The notes: generated by a model from the letters alone, not told the origin. A stretch of DNA of 64,000 nucleotides from Streptomyces natalensis ATCC 27448 (GCF_000935125.1 NZ_JRKI01000029.1:863940-927939), one strand, 5' to 3'. Counted from the first letter of the stretch, positions 33,320 to 42,312 are shown. Numbers and translations: made by a program.

Positions 33320-34709
33320 GCCCGGTTTCCCGGCCCCGGTGCCGAGTATGCGGCTGACGGCTCGTCAGGTCATGGCGGCGGTGTCGGACTCCTGTGTCGA
33401 GCTGCCGACGACCGAGGCCACGGGATCCGGCAGACCGGACGGTCCGCTCGGCTGGCGCGGCTACGACGCCTCCCGGGCCCGGGCCCGCGAGCGTACCGGC
33501 GAGGAGGAGTCGGTGGTCACCGCCCTGGCGACCGTGGGCGGCACCGAAGTCGTCCTGATCTCCTTCGAGTTCGGCTACCTGGGCGGCTCCCTCGGCGAAC
33601 GGACCGGCGACCGCCTGGTGGCCGCCTACACCGAGGCCCGCGAGCGCCGGCTGCCGCTGGTGTCGCTGATCGCCACGGGCGGCAGCCGGATGCAGGAGGG
33701 GATGCGGGCGCTGACGCAGCTCCAGCGGGTGGCCGGGCAGTCGGCGCTGCACCACGCCGCCGGGCTCGCGCATCTCGCCGTACTGCGCGATCCGACCACC
33801 GGCGGCGGCTGGGCGACGCTCGGCGCGGCCGCCGATGTCCTCCTCGCCCTGCCCGGCGCGCAGATCGGTTTCGCCGGTTCGCGGGTGCGCCCGGCGGACG
33901 CCGATCCGGCCGCCTACTGCGCCGAGGGCCAGCTGGCGGCCGGTCAGATCGACGCCGTCGTCCCGCCCGACCAGCTGCGCGGCACGCTTCAGCGGTGGCT
34001 CAGGCTGCTGGCCGGCGCGGGCGGGCCGGGGGCCGTACCGGAGGCCGCTCCGCCGCCGGCCGCGCTCGGCACGGGCAATCTGCCGGAGACCGGCTGGCGG
34101 GCGGTGGTCCGCGCCCGCGATGCCCGCCGCCCACGCGCCGAGGCTTATCTGCGTGCGTACTTCGACGACTGGGAGGAGATCCACGGCGACCGCTGCGGCG
34201 GCGCCGACGGCGGCATACGCTGCGGCCTGGGCCATCGCGACGGCCACACCATCGCCTTCGCGGCGCAGTGCGGTACGGCCACCCGCCCGGCCGGATTCCG
34301 TACGGCCGCCCGGCTGGTCCGGCTCGCGGACCGGCTCGGCATCCCGGTGCTCACCCTGATCGACACCCCGGGCGCCGCCAATGACGCCGCGGCCGAACGG
34401 GCCGGCGCGGGTGCGGCCATCGCCGACGCCTTCGCCGCGCTCGCCTCGGCCCGCGTACCGGTCACGTCGCTGCTCATCGGCGAGGGCGGCTCGGGAGGCG
34501 CCCTCGCCCTGGCCGCGCCCGGCCGCCTCTGGGCGACGCCCGACAGCTATTTCTCGGTGATCGCCCCGGAGCTGGCCGCCGCCATCCTCAAACGCGACCC
34601 CCAGGAGGTGCACCACACCGCCGACCAACTCCGCATCCGGCCCCAGGACTTGCTCGCCCTGGGCATCATCCGCGATATCGTTCCGCCCGCCGGGTCCACA
34701 CCGGCCTGA
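33312..34709 (+). CDS. Single-chain acetyl-CoA carboxylase carboxyltransferase (AccD-AccA fusion)
   Basis: 465-residue crotonase-fold carboxyltransferase. The N-terminal half (~15-230) is AccD/beta-like (LPLVSLIATGGSRMQEGMRA, GWATLGAAADVLLALPGAQI) but lacks the four-Cys zinc finger of bacterial AccD. The C-terminal half (~255-460) is AccA/alpha-like (DDWEEIHGDR, GIPVLTLIDTPGA, LLIGEGGSGGALALA, YFSVIAPELAAAIL). The gene overlaps matB by 8 bp, so they are coupled. No biotin carboxylase or carrier gene is adjacent, so it must borrow partners or act in another direction. A same-order pair is known in S. coelicolor (SCO2444-2445). Confidence 0.88.
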   Translation: MHEPGFPAPVPSMRLTARQVMAAVSDSCVELPTTEATGSGRPDGPLGWRGYDASRARARERTGEEESVVTALATVGGTEVVLISFEFGYLGGSLGERTGDRLVAAYTEARERRLPLVSLIATGGSRMQEGMRALTQLQRVAGQSALHHAAGLAHLAVLRDPTTGGGWATLGAAADVLLALPGAQIGFAGSRVRPADADPAAYCAEGQLAAGQIDAVVPPDQLRGTLQRWLRLLAGAGGPGAVPEAAPPPAALGTGNLPETGWRAVVRARDARRPRAEAYLRAYFDDWEEIHGDRCGGADGGIRCGLGHRDGHTIAFAAQCGTATRPAGFRTAARLVRLADRLGIPVLTLIDTPGAANDAAAERAGAGAAIADAFAALASARVPVTSLLIGEGGSGGALALAAPGRLWATPDSYFSVIAPELAAAILKRDPQEVHHTADQLRIRPQDLLALGIIRDIVPPAGSTPA

Positions 34710-34910
34710 GCCTTGTCCGCGTATGGCGGGCCGACCGGAGCCGGGCCGCGTCAGCCACACCGGTCCGCGCCGGGCGGGCCGGAGTCACGCCCACCCGAAC
34801 CGCTCCCGTCCGCGCCGGGCCGACTCGCATCCCACCGGCCCGTGTCGCACCGGCGCCCCGAACTCCTTTGGCCAGGCCGCCCGCCGCAGCCGCTTCCGTA
34901 TCGCCCCCGC

Positions 34911-35819
34911 TCAGCCGTCCGCCACGCGCTTGCCCGCCTCCTGGAGTGCGGCGACGGCGGCGCGGATCGAGGGCCGGCGGTCGGCGTCCGCGCGCCAGAT
35001 GGCGTAGACATGGCGGCACATCGTATGGCGTACGGGCACCACGCTCACGCCCTCCGGGACCGGTCCGCGACCGAGGCGCGGGGCGACCGCGACGCCCAGC
35101 CCGGCCGCGATCAGCGCGAGCTGGGTGTGGTGCTCCTCGGCCATATGCGTGATACGGGGCTCCACTCCGCTGCTGCGCAGGGTGAACAGCAGCCAGTCGT
35201 GGCAGAACTCCGCCTGCGGCCAGGAGATCCACTCGTCGTCGGCGAACTCCTCCAGATCGACCGTTTCCCTCTGGGCCAGCGGGTGGTCCGCCGGCATCGC
35301 CACATCCGCCAGATCGTCGAGGAGCGGGGCCTTGGCCAGGCCCTCGGGGAGCGGAAGCGGCCGGTTGTGCCAGTCCAGAACGACCGCCAGATCCAGATCA
35401 CCGCGCACCACTCCCCGTACCGAATCGCCCGGCTCCAACTCCCGTAGCCGAGCGTGGAGTTGCGGGTGATCGGTGCGCAGGGAGACCAGCGCCGTCGGGA
35501 AGAGTCCGCGGGCGGCGGTGGGAAATGCGGCGAGCCGCAGTTCGCCCACGGCGCGGCCGCGGTGCTCCTCCAGCTCGGCCTGCGCCAGCTCGACCTGCGA
35601 GAGGATGCGCCCCGCATGATCGGCCAGCAGCCGGCCGGCATCCGTCAGCCGTACCCCGCGTCCGTTCTTCGCCAGCAGCTGCTGTCCGGTTTCCCGCTCC
35701 AGCTTGGCGATCTGCTGCGAGACGGCCGAGGTGGTGACATGCAGCCCGTCGGCGGCCACGCTCACCGAGCCGTGGCGGGCGACGGCGCGCAGCACTCGAA
35801 GGCGATCCAGGTTCAACAC
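34911..35819 (-). CDS. LysR-family transcriptional regulator
   Basis: 302-residue LysR protein. N-terminal HTH: LDRLRVLRAVARHGSVSVAA, then LHVTTSAVSQQIAKLERETGQ; the C-terminal co-inducer domain starts around residue 90 (GELRLAAFPTAARGLFPTAL). GTG 35819 is taken as start because homologues begin MLNLDRLRVL. No Shine-Dalgarno is present, and a TAGCAT element 7 nt upstream suggests a leaderless mRNA. Divergent from the EamA transporter with LysR-like inverted repeats in the 74-bp gap; likely regulator of that transporter. Confidence 0.9.
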   Translation of the reverse strand: MLNLDRLRVLRAVARHGSVSVAADGLHVTTSAVSQQIAKLERETGQQLLAKNGRGVRLTDAGRLLADHAGRILSQVELAQAELEEHRGRAVGELRLAAFPTAARGLFPTALVSLRTDHPQLHARLRELEPGDSVRGVVRGDLDLAVVLDWHNRPLPLPEGLAKAPLLDDLADVAMPADHPLAQRETVDLEEFADDEWISWPQAEFCHDWLLFTLRSSGVEPRITHMAEEHHTQLALIAAGLGVAVAPRLGRGPVPEGVSVVPVRHTMCRHVYAIWRADADRRPSIRAAVAALQEAGKRVADG

Positions 35820-35843
35820 ATTAGCGATGCTACGCGATACAGC

Positions 35844-35888
35844 GCACAAAAACTCGCTTGTGCTACGAAGTTGGGCTCAGCATCGTAG
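35844..35888. promoter_or_regulatory. Inverted repeats between lysR and eamA
   Basis: GCACAA (35844-35849) and TTGTGC (35858-35863) with an 8-bp centre, and CTACGA (35863-35868) with TCGTAG (35883-35888). The first resembles the GCACAAA core seen at the start of the MocR-type gene (38371-38396). Confidence 0.55.
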
Positions 35889-35893
35889 AGCCC

Positions 35894-36934
35894 ATGAGCA
35901 CCGCCCCCGGCCCCGCCACCGACGCCACCCGCACCACTCCCCCTTCCCCCCGCTCTTCCACGACGCCCGGCACCCAGCGCACCGAAGCCGACGTCCATGA
36001 CACCGGCAGCACCGCCGCCTCCGGCGATCTCCCGGCCGGTTCCGCCCGTCGCCGCACCCTCGGCTGGCCGGTGCGCTTCGCCATGCTCTGCGCGGTGTGG
36101 GGGTTCAGCTTTCTCTTCATCAAGGTGGGCACCGAGGGCTTCGTCCCGTTGCAGTTCACGCTCGGCCGGCTGGCCTTCGGCGCGCTCGTTCTGCTGGTGA
36201 TCCTCGCGATCAAGCGGGAACGACTGCCGCGCTCCCGGCGGATCTGGGGCCATCTGACGGTCGCCGCCTTCATCCTCAACGTCCTCCCCTTCACCCTCTA
36301 CGCCTACGCCGAGACGACCATCCCCTCCACGCTGGCCGGCATCTGCAACGCCACCTCCCCGCTGTGGGGGATGGTGCTCTCGCTCGTCGCCCTCTCCGAG
36401 GACCGCCCCACCCGGCGCCGGGTCGCCGGACTGGGGATCGGATTCCTGGGCGTGCTCACGGTCCTCGGCGCCTGGCAGGGTTTCGCCGGTACGGACCTGG
36501 CGGGCACCGCGATGGCACTGGGCGCATCGCTCTGCTACGCCATCGGCTGGATCTACGTCCGCCGCACGCTGGCCGACGTCGAGCACTCCCCCCTCGCCAT
36601 GACCGGCACCCAGTTGCTGCTCGCCACCCTCCAACTGGCCGTGGTGACGCCCCTGTTCACCTCCTGGCCGACCTCCTTCCCCCTCGCATCGGTGCTCTCC
36701 GCCTTCGCTCTCGGCGCACTGGGCACCGGCTTCGCCTTCGTCCTCCAATACCGCCTGGTCGCCGAGATCGGCCCCACCACGGCCCAGATGTGCACCTACT
36801 TCATCCCGGTCATCGCCACCGCCGCCGGTGTGACCCTCCTGAACGAAAAGCTCAGCTGGAACACCCCGGTCGGCGCCCTGATCGTCCTGGCCGGCGCCGC
36901 CCTCACCCAGAGCAAGCCACGCCGCAAGCCCTAG
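35894..36934 (+). CDS. EamA/DMT-family transporter
   Basis: 346-residue inner-membrane exporter with ten predicted helices in two EamA repeats (LCAVWGFSFLFIKVGTEGFVP opening the first, ALGASLCYAIGWIYVRRTLA the second) after a ~55-residue Pro/Thr-rich cytoplasmic N-terminus. ATG 35894. It lies between a divergent LysR regulator and a convergent MocR-type regulator, either of which could control it; MocR regulators are often next to EamA transporters. Typical cargo: amino acids, their derivatives or other metabolites; not identifiable here. A 13-bp hairpin follows. Confidence 0.88.
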   Translation: MSTAPGPATDATRTTPPSPRSSTTPGTQRTEADVHDTGSTAASGDLPAGSARRRTLGWPVRFAMLCAVWGFSFLFIKVGTEGFVPLQFTLGRLAFGALVLLVILAIKRERLPRSRRIWGHLTVAAFILNVLPFTLYAYAETTIPSTLAGICNATSPLWGMVLSLVALSEDRPTRRRVAGLGIGFLGVLTVLGAWQGFAGTDLAGTAMALGASLCYAIGWIYVRRTLADVEHSPLAMTGTQLLLATLQLAVVTPLFTSWPTSFPLASVLSAFALGALGTGFAFVLQYRLVAEIGPTTAQMCTYFIPVIATAAGVTLLNEKLSWNTPVGALIVLAGAALTQSKPRRKP

Positions 36935-36985
36935 CAACACCCCCGGCGCCGGCCCCGGCCGCGGCCCCCCGAAGCCACTCCTCTG

Positions 36986-37017
36986 GAGAGCCCCCGAGCC
37001 CCCACTCGGGGGCTCTC
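36986..37017. terminator. Bidirectional terminator between eamA and the MocR gene
   Basis: Perfect 13-bp stem GAGAGCCCCCGAG (36986-36998) with CTCGGGGGCTCTC (37005-37017), 6-nt loop, between two convergent genes. Confidence 0.88.
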
Positions 37018-37045
37018 GCCGTGGCACCGAGGGGGCACCTGACTC

Positions 37046-38377
37046 TCACTCATATCTCCGCGCCTCCCCCACTCCTACGGCCGCCGCGACCGCATCCGCC
37101 ACCGGGTCGATGTCGTCATCGGCAAGCGGGGACACGGTGATCCGCACACCCGGCGGGGAGTGCATCCGAAAGCGCGCCCCGGGCGCCACCGCCCAGCCGG
37201 CATGCAGGAGCCGGGCGACGGCACCGGTCTCGTCGGGGACCGGAACCCAGACGTTCATCCCGCTGAGCCCGCGGGCCCGCACTCCTCGCTCGGCCAGCGC
37301 GCGTATCAGAGCATCCCGCCGGCGACCGTATGCCGCGGCGATGTGCCGCGGGTCGATGGCGGAGGTACGCCACAGATGGACGACCGCGTCCTGGAGGAGA
37401 TGACTGACCCAGCCCGGCCCCAGGCGCTGTCTGCCGCGCACCCGGTCCACCGTCACTGCATCGCCGGTGAGCACCGCCAGGCGCAGGTCGGGGCCGTACG
37501 CCTTGGCGGTGGAACGGACCAGGACCCAGTGGTCGGTGACGGCGGAGAGCGGATGGAGCGGCAGGTCGACGATGCCGTGGCCGTGGTCGTCCTCGATGAG
37601 GAGGACGCCGGGGTGCTCGGCGAGCAGGGCACGCAGTTCCCCGGCGCGGGCGCGGCCGATCGCGGCTCCCGTCGGGTTCTGCGCCCGGTCGGTGACGACA
37701 ACGGCGCGGGCCCCGCCACGGAGGGTCTGCGCCAACTGCTCGGGCAGCGGGCCGTTGTCGTCCACCGCGACCGGCGCGGGCCGCAGCCCGAGCGCCGGGA
37801 TCAGATCCAGCAGACTGCCCCACCCCGGGTCCTCCACCGCCACCGTGTCGCCGGGCCGCAGATGCGCGGCGAGCACGCGCTCTATGGCGTCGAGCGAGCC
37901 GCTGGTCACAGCGATCGGCGCCTCGGGCAGACCGTCGCGGAGGAAGGCTGCGCGGGCCAGCGCCTCGAGATCGTCGTCGATGGTGGGCGCGCCGTAGAGC
38001 GTGGGCCGCCGGGTGCTGCGCGCCGCGGCGTGCGCCAGCGCGCCCTCCAACGAGGGCAGCAGTGCGGGATCGGGGTTGCCGTCCGAGACGTCCCGTACGC
38101 CTGGCGGCGCTTCGACCCGCAGCGCCTCGCGGGGGGTGCTGGCAGGTCTGGGACGCACCCGGCTGCCGCGCCGGCCCGCGGTTTCGATCACCCCGCGGTC
38201 GCGCAGCGTCCGGTATGCGGACGCGACCGTATTCGGATTGACCTCAAGGTAGACCGCCAACTCCCTTAGGGGAGGCAGCAGTTCGCCTGGTTGGAGCTCG
38301 CCCGCACCGATGACTTGCTCGACACTGGCGGCAATGTCCGATGCGCGCCGCCCTTCGATCCGATACTCTCCTAGCAC
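37046..38377 (-). CDS. MocR-type GntR regulator with aminotransferase domain
   Basis: 443-residue fusion: GntR winged helix at ~1-75 (QPGELLPPLRELAVYLEVNPN and TVASAYRTLRDRGVI) and a type I aminotransferase-fold domain with PLP-lysine segment STAKAYGPDLRLAVLTGD (Lys ~273). GTG 38377 gives the usual LGEYRIEGRR start. TTGCCG and CATAAT, 17 bp apart, place transcription start at about this codon, so the message is probably leaderless; GTG 38383 is an alternative. MocR proteins sense PLP or amino compounds and regulate adjacent transporters or PLP genes. Possible targets are the PPOX gene upstream or the EamA transporter. Confidence 0.88.
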   Translation of the reverse strand: MLGEYRIEGRRASDIAASVEQVIGAGELQPGELLPPLRELAVYLEVNPNTVASAYRTLRDRGVIETAGRRGSRVRPRPASTPREALRVEAPPGVRDVSDGNPDPALLPSLEGALAHAAARSTRRPTLYGAPTIDDDLEALARAAFLRDGLPEAPIAVTSGSLDAIERVLAAHLRPGDTVAVEDPGWGSLLDLIPALGLRPAPVAVDDNGPLPEQLAQTLRGGARAVVVTDRAQNPTGAAIGRARAGELRALLAEHPGVLLIEDDHGHGIVDLPLHPLSAVTDHWVLVRSTAKAYGPDLRLAVLTGDAVTVDRVRGRQRLGPGWVSHLLQDAVVHLWRTSAIDPRHIAAAYGRRRDALIRALAERGVRARGLSGMNVWVPVPDETGAVARLLHAGWAVAPGARFRMHSPPGVRITVSPLADDDIDPVADAVAAAVGVGEARRYE

Positions 38378-38396
38378 AAACACGATTATGCACTAG
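38371..38396. promoter_or_regulatory. Imperfect palindrome over the MocR promoter
   Basis: CTAGCACA (38371-38378) faces TGCACTAG (38389-38396). It overlaps the -10 CATAAT and the start codon on the minus strand, a position suited to autoregulation. Shares GCACAAA with the site upstream of eamA. Confidence 0.5.
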
Positions 38397-38462
38397 TTCA
38401 AAAGATTCGGCAAGGGCACAAGCCGGTGAGGACGAACCGGCGGAGAGGACGAGGCGAGCACC

Positions 38463-39347
38463 GTGGCACGGGAAGCGACGCAAGTAGCGGCAGAGCGAAC
38501 AGACGAGGAAGCGGCAGAGGGCGCGGCAGCAAAGGTGGCAGGTGAAGTGGCGGGAGAAGCGGTAGGAGAGGCGGCAGGAGAAGCGCTGCGGCCAGAGGCC
38601 CGGGCAGCGGACGTCGCAGGACGCGAAGCAGGCACCCCCGCAGAAGCCGCTCCGGACGCGGCGCCGACGTCGTCATACGCACCGACCGACCGCACCGTCC
38701 CCACCCGCGCCCGCGAGCGCGCGACCTACGACCACGAGACGGTGCACGCCATCCTCGACGCGGGATACGTCTGCCATCTCGGCTTTGTGCGCGACGGCGC
38801 ACCGGTGGTGCTGCCCACGCTCTACGGCCGCGTCGGCGACCGCCTCTATGTGCACGGTTCGACGGGCTCCCGCCCGCTGCGGATGGCCGGCGCAAGCGGC
38901 GAGCAGGCCGAGCCCGGTCTGCCGGTCTGTGTCACCGTCACCCATGTCGACGGGCTGGTCCTGGCGAAGTCCGCGTTCCACCACTCCATCAACTACCGCT
39001 GCGTCGTGGTCCACGGCACCGCCCACCAGGTCCTCGACCCGGACGAGAAGTCGGCCGCCCTGGACGCGTTGGTCGACCATGTCCTGCCGGGCCGCGCGGC
39101 CGACTCCCGTCCGGGCAACGCCAAGGAACTGGCGGCCACCGCCGTGCTGCGTCTCGATCTGCGCGAGGTGTCCGCCAAGATGCGCACGGGCGGCCCCCAC
39201 GACGAGCCGGAAGACCTCGCCCTGCCGTACTGGAGCGGCGTCCTCCCGGTGGCCCCGGTCTACGGCGCCCCCATACCGTCCGACGACCTCGTGCCCGGCA
39301 CACCGCAGCCCGCCTACCTGAAGACGGCTGAGGAGTTGCCATGCTGA
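38463..39347 (+). CDS. Split-barrel flavoprotein, NimA/PPOX-like, with repetitive N-terminal extension
   Basis: 294-residue protein. The core (~80-294) is a FMN-binding split barrel of the nitroreductase/PPOX type: ATYDHETVHAILDAGYVCHL, GAPVVLPTLYGRVGDRLYVH, HHSINYRCVVVHG. The first ~75 residues are Ala/Glu/Gly-rich (GEVAGEAVGEAAGEA) and missing from family members I know, yet the frame has no good later start before TYDHETVHAIL. Either a real acidic repeat extension or a GTG start placed too early. Overlaps the next gene by 7 bp. Divergent from the MocR-type gene, a plausible regulator since MocR domains sense PLP. Confidence 0.8.
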   Translation: MAREATQVAAERTDEEAAEGAAAKVAGEVAGEAVGEAAGEALRPEARAADVAGREAGTPAEAAPDAAPTSSYAPTDRTVPTRARERATYDHETVHAILDAGYVCHLGFVRDGAPVVLPTLYGRVGDRLYVHGSTGSRPLRMAGASGEQAEPGLPVCVTVTHVDGLVLAKSAFHHSINYRCVVVHGTAHQVLDPDEKSAALDALVDHVLPGRAADSRPGNAKELAATAVLRLDLREVSAKMRTGGPHDEPEDLALPYWSGVLPVAPVYGAPIPSDDLVPGTPQPAYLKTAEELPC

Positions 39348-39991
39348 TTCATCCCTGGGACGCCGCCACCGACGACGCCGAGTGGCAGGACTGGCTCGCC
39401 GCGCACGACTTCGGGCAGCTGGCCGTCAACGGCCCGGCCGGTGCGCCCCCGATGGTGCAGCCGACGCATTTCGCCTACGATCCGGTCCGCCGTGAGGTGA
39501 TCACGCACCTCGCCCGCCCCAACCCCCTCTGGCGCGCCCTGGAGGAGCATCCGACGGTCCTGCTGAGCGTGGTGGACGACTACGCCTTCATCCCCGGCCC
39601 CTGGCAGGCGGACGAGGACCAACCGCCCGAGCACGGCGTCCCCACCAGTTTCTATGCCGCGGTGCAGCTGACCTGCACCGCCCATGTGGTGGACGACCCG
39701 GAGGCCAAGGCGGCGCTGCTGCAACGCCAGATGGGCCATTTCCAGCCGGAGGGCGGCTCGGCCCCGGTGCGGGCCGGACAGGCTCCGTACGGCCGACAGC
39801 TGTCCGGATTGCGGGGGCTGCGGCTCGAAGTGCAGGACGTACGGGCCAAGTTCAAGTACGCGGGCAAGCGGGGCGAGGCCGTCCAGCGCCGTATCGGCCA
39901 GCGGCTGGCGGAGCGGAACGGCCCCGGCGATGCGGCGGCCCGCAGCCACCAGGAGCGCCGCCGGGCCGCCCGGTCCGTCATGCCGCGGTAG
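39341..39991 (+). CDS. FMN-binding PaiB-like protein
   Basis: 216-residue PaiB-type FMN-binding protein (described in Bacillus as a negative regulator of sporulation and protease genes). Signature segments: MLIHPWDAATDDAEWQDWLA, PTHFAYDPVRREVITHLAR, NPLWRALEEHPTVLLSVVDDYAFIP (split-barrel core) and the LSGLRGLRLEVQDVRAKFKY end. Starts 7 bp inside the preceding PPOX-like gene, so coupled. Two flavin-fold genes in one operon suggest a common redox or detoxification role. The C-terminal ~35 residues are a basic tail. Confidence 0.87.
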   Translation: MLIHPWDAATDDAEWQDWLAAHDFGQLAVNGPAGAPPMVQPTHFAYDPVRREVITHLARPNPLWRALEEHPTVLLSVVDDYAFIPGPWQADEDQPPEHGVPTSFYAAVQLTCTAHVVDDPEAKAALLQRQMGHFQPEGGSAPVRAGQAPYGRQLSGLRGLRLEVQDVRAKFKYAGKRGEAVQRRIGQRLAERNGPGDAAARSHQERRRAARSVMPR

Positions 39992-40000
39992 CACACCGAA

Positions 40001-40028
40001 GTGCCCGGCCGACGCGCCGGCCGGGCAC
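40001..40028. terminator. Bidirectional terminator
   Basis: Perfect 11-bp stem GTGCCCGGCCG (40001-40011) with CGGCCGGGCAC (40018-40028), 6-nt loop, between convergent genes ending at 39991 and 40035. Confidence 0.88.
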
Positions 40029-40034
40029 CCCCGC

Positions 40035-41012
40035 TCAGCCCGCCACCGGCACCACATCCGGTTCGGCGGGCGCCGGCGCACGGCGCGCCTCCGTCACCGC
40101 CAGGGCCACAACGGCCGTCAGCAGCACACCGGTTCCGGCCGCCGTGGTCACCGTGAGCCGCTCCCCGAGGAACAGCACCGCGATGGCCGCGGCCGACACC
40201 GGCTCCAGCAAGAGGATCACCGATGCGGTCGCGGCGCGCACCACGGCCAGCGACGCGAAGTACAGCACATAGGCCAGCGCCGTCGGCACCGCCGCGACAT
40301 ACCCCAGCAACAGCAGGCTGCGGCCCAGGCCGTGCGCCTGCGGCCAGAGCCCCTCCACCAGCGCGAACGGCAGCATGCACAGCGCCCCGACCGCGAAGGT
40401 GCCCAGGATCGCGGCATACGGACTGCCGTTGCCGTCCCGGGCCGGCCGGCGGGTGATCAGCGTCATCGCCGCACAGCCGGCCGCGGACAGCAGCGCACAG
40501 CCGACCCCGGCGGGCCGGACCGTGGCGCCGCCCCCGCCGAGGACGAGAATCGACAGCCCGGTCAGCGCCCCGGCGACGGCCAGGACGCCGCCCGCTCCGA
40601 GCCGTTCGCCCATGGTCAGGCGGGCGCCGACGGCGATCAGGACGGGCGCCGCCCCCATGGTGACGACGGTGCCCACGGCCAGGCCGGTGTCCTGGACCGC
40701 AGCGAAGTAGGACGTCTGGAAGACGGCGAAGGCGACGCCGGTGAGGGTGATGCGTACGGCGCGGCGTCGCATCGGCTCATTCGAGGCCGGGGCGGGGGTG
40801 GCACCGGACCGGTGGCGCAGTACCGCGCGGACGGCGACCAGCAGCACCAGGCCGCCGACGGTGCGCCAGAAACTGATGGCCAGGGGGCCGAGGCCGCTGC
40901 CCCGGTAGAGGAGGGCGGCGGTCGCACCGGCCGTACCCCAGGCGATGCCGGTGAGCGTGACGTACAGGAGTCCCCGGCCCACGGGCAGGGCGGGGGAAGG
41001 CGTGGAATGCAT
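40035..41012 (-). CDS. EamA/DMT-family transporter
   Basis: 325-residue membrane protein with ten predicted helices and two EamA repeats (GLLYVTLTGIAWGTAGATAA; GVGCALLSAAGCAAMTLITRR). ATG 41012 starts the MHSTPSP form; GTG 41039 adds nine residues. Same direction as another EamA gene 178 bp upstream, likely tandem paralogues. Probable metabolite exporter, substrate unknown. Confidence 0.87.
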   Translation of the reverse strand: MHSTPSPALPVGRGLLYVTLTGIAWGTAGATAALLYRGSGLGPLAISFWRTVGGLVLLVAVRAVLRHRSGATPAPASNEPMRRRAVRITLTGVAFAVFQTSYFAAVQDTGLAVGTVVTMGAAPVLIAVGARLTMGERLGAGGVLAVAGALTGLSILVLGGGGATVRPAGVGCALLSAAGCAAMTLITRRPARDGNGSPYAAILGTFAVGALCMLPFALVEGLWPQAHGLGRSLLLLGYVAAVPTALAYVLYFASLAVVRAATASVILLLEPVSAAAIAVLFLGERLTVTTAAGTGVLLTAVVALAVTEARRAPAPAEPDVVPVAG

Positions 41013-41190
41013 GAGAGAGGTGCTCCGGGAATCCGGCACGGCGCACTGCGCCGCGGAATGGTCGCATGGTCCCGTGGTGCAGGCAGCGCCAGTCGGCCCA
41101 GGACCTCGCCCGGGCCGGGGATTACTCGGAGGCCGCCGCCCGCCTTATGCGGCAGGAGGGGGCAGCACAGTCAAACGCATGATCGATACC

Positions 41191-42312
41191 CTACGTCGCG
41201 CTCGACTTGACCGACAAGCCTTCCCCGGCCGACGGCACACCCGATGTCACGACCGCCGCCCTGCCCTCTCCGCCCGGCGCCGGATCCTTCCGCGCCGTGG
41301 CCGGTTCCTTCGGCTTCGCCGACTGTGCGATGAAGGCGCCCACCAGGACCACCACACCGCCGATGATCTGCGGCAGGGAGAGATGCTCGCCGAGCAGCAC
41401 CCAGGCCAGTACGGTCGCGATCACCGCCTCCAGGCAGGCCACCACCCCCGCCACCTGGGGCGAGAGCAGCCGTATGGAGACGACTCCGGTGAGATAGGCG
41501 GCCACCGTGGCGATCAGCACGATCCAGCCGAGGAGCAGCAGAGCCGGGACGTGGGTGCCGTTCATCTCGGCGCTGCCGCCGAGCACCTCCCAGCGCAGGG
41601 TCCAGGGCCGGGCGATCACGGTGAGGATCACGGCGCCGATCAGCAGGCCGTAGGCGATCACACCGAGCGGGTCCACGGCGTCCTCGCCGTCGCTGCCGTG
41701 GTCGGACAGCACGAAGTAGCCCACCTGGCAGCAGGCCGCCCCCAGCGCCAGGGCCAGCCCGACGGCATCGAAGCTGAGCCCGGACCACACCTCGACGACA
41801 CAGGCGAGGCCGCCGACGGCCAGCACGACGCCGACGGCCGCCGCCCGGGTCACCGGCCGTTTCTGGACGAAGCGCACCCAGCCCAGCACGAGGGCGGGCG
41901 CGAGGTATTCGATCAGCAGCGCAACGCCGACGGGGATCCGGGATATCGCCGCGAAGTAGCAGGCCTGGACTCCGCCCACGGCCAGTAGGCCGTAGCCCAT
42001 GAGCAGGGCGGGCCGACGGCGCAGCAGACCGCGGTGGCGCCAGGTCAGCGGCAGCAGGACCAGCGCGGCACCGGCGACCCTCAGCCAGGTGACGTGCAGC
42101 GGTGCGAGACCGGCCTCGATCAGGGGCTTGGCGGCGACGCCGGAACCGCCGAACGCCAGCGCGGACAGCAGTGCGATGCCGATGCCCGCACCGCGCCCGC
42201 GCGGACCGTTCGCCGGGACGGCCGGTGACGTCCGTGTGGTCCCCGCGGACCCTGATGCCGCTGGGCCCGTACCGGCAGCCGGGCCGGCGGGGCTCCCCGA
42301 AGACGTATGCAT
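41191..42312 (-). CDS. EamA/DMT-family transporter
   Basis: 373-residue paralogue of the neighbouring transporter. A ~40-residue Gly/Pro/Thr-rich N-terminus and ~35-residue Lys/Pro C-terminus flank ten helices (GIGIALLSALAFGGSGVAAK and ALALGAACCQVGYFVLSDHG open the two repeats; CLEAVIATVLAWVLLGEHLS near the end matches the RhaT/YdcZ-like pattern). Start ATG 42312; a later start cannot be excluded. Its stop is 178 bp from the next EamA gene, so read-through is possible. Confidence 0.87.
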   Translation of the reverse strand: MHTSSGSPAGPAAGTGPAASGSAGTTRTSPAVPANGPRGRGAGIGIALLSALAFGGSGVAAKPLIEAGLAPLHVTWLRVAGAALVLLPLTWRHRGLLRRRPALLMGYGLLAVGGVQACYFAAISRIPVGVALLIEYLAPALVLGWVRFVQKRPVTRAAAVGVVLAVGGLACVVEVWSGLSFDAVGLALALGAACCQVGYFVLSDHGSDGEDAVDPLGVIAYGLLIGAVILTVIARPWTLRWEVLGGSAEMNGTHVPALLLLGWIVLIATVAAYLTGVVSIRLLSPQVAGVVACLEAVIATVLAWVLLGEHLSLPQIIGGVVVLVGAFIAQSAKPKEPATARKDPAPGGEGRAAVVTSGVPSAGEGLSVKSSAT

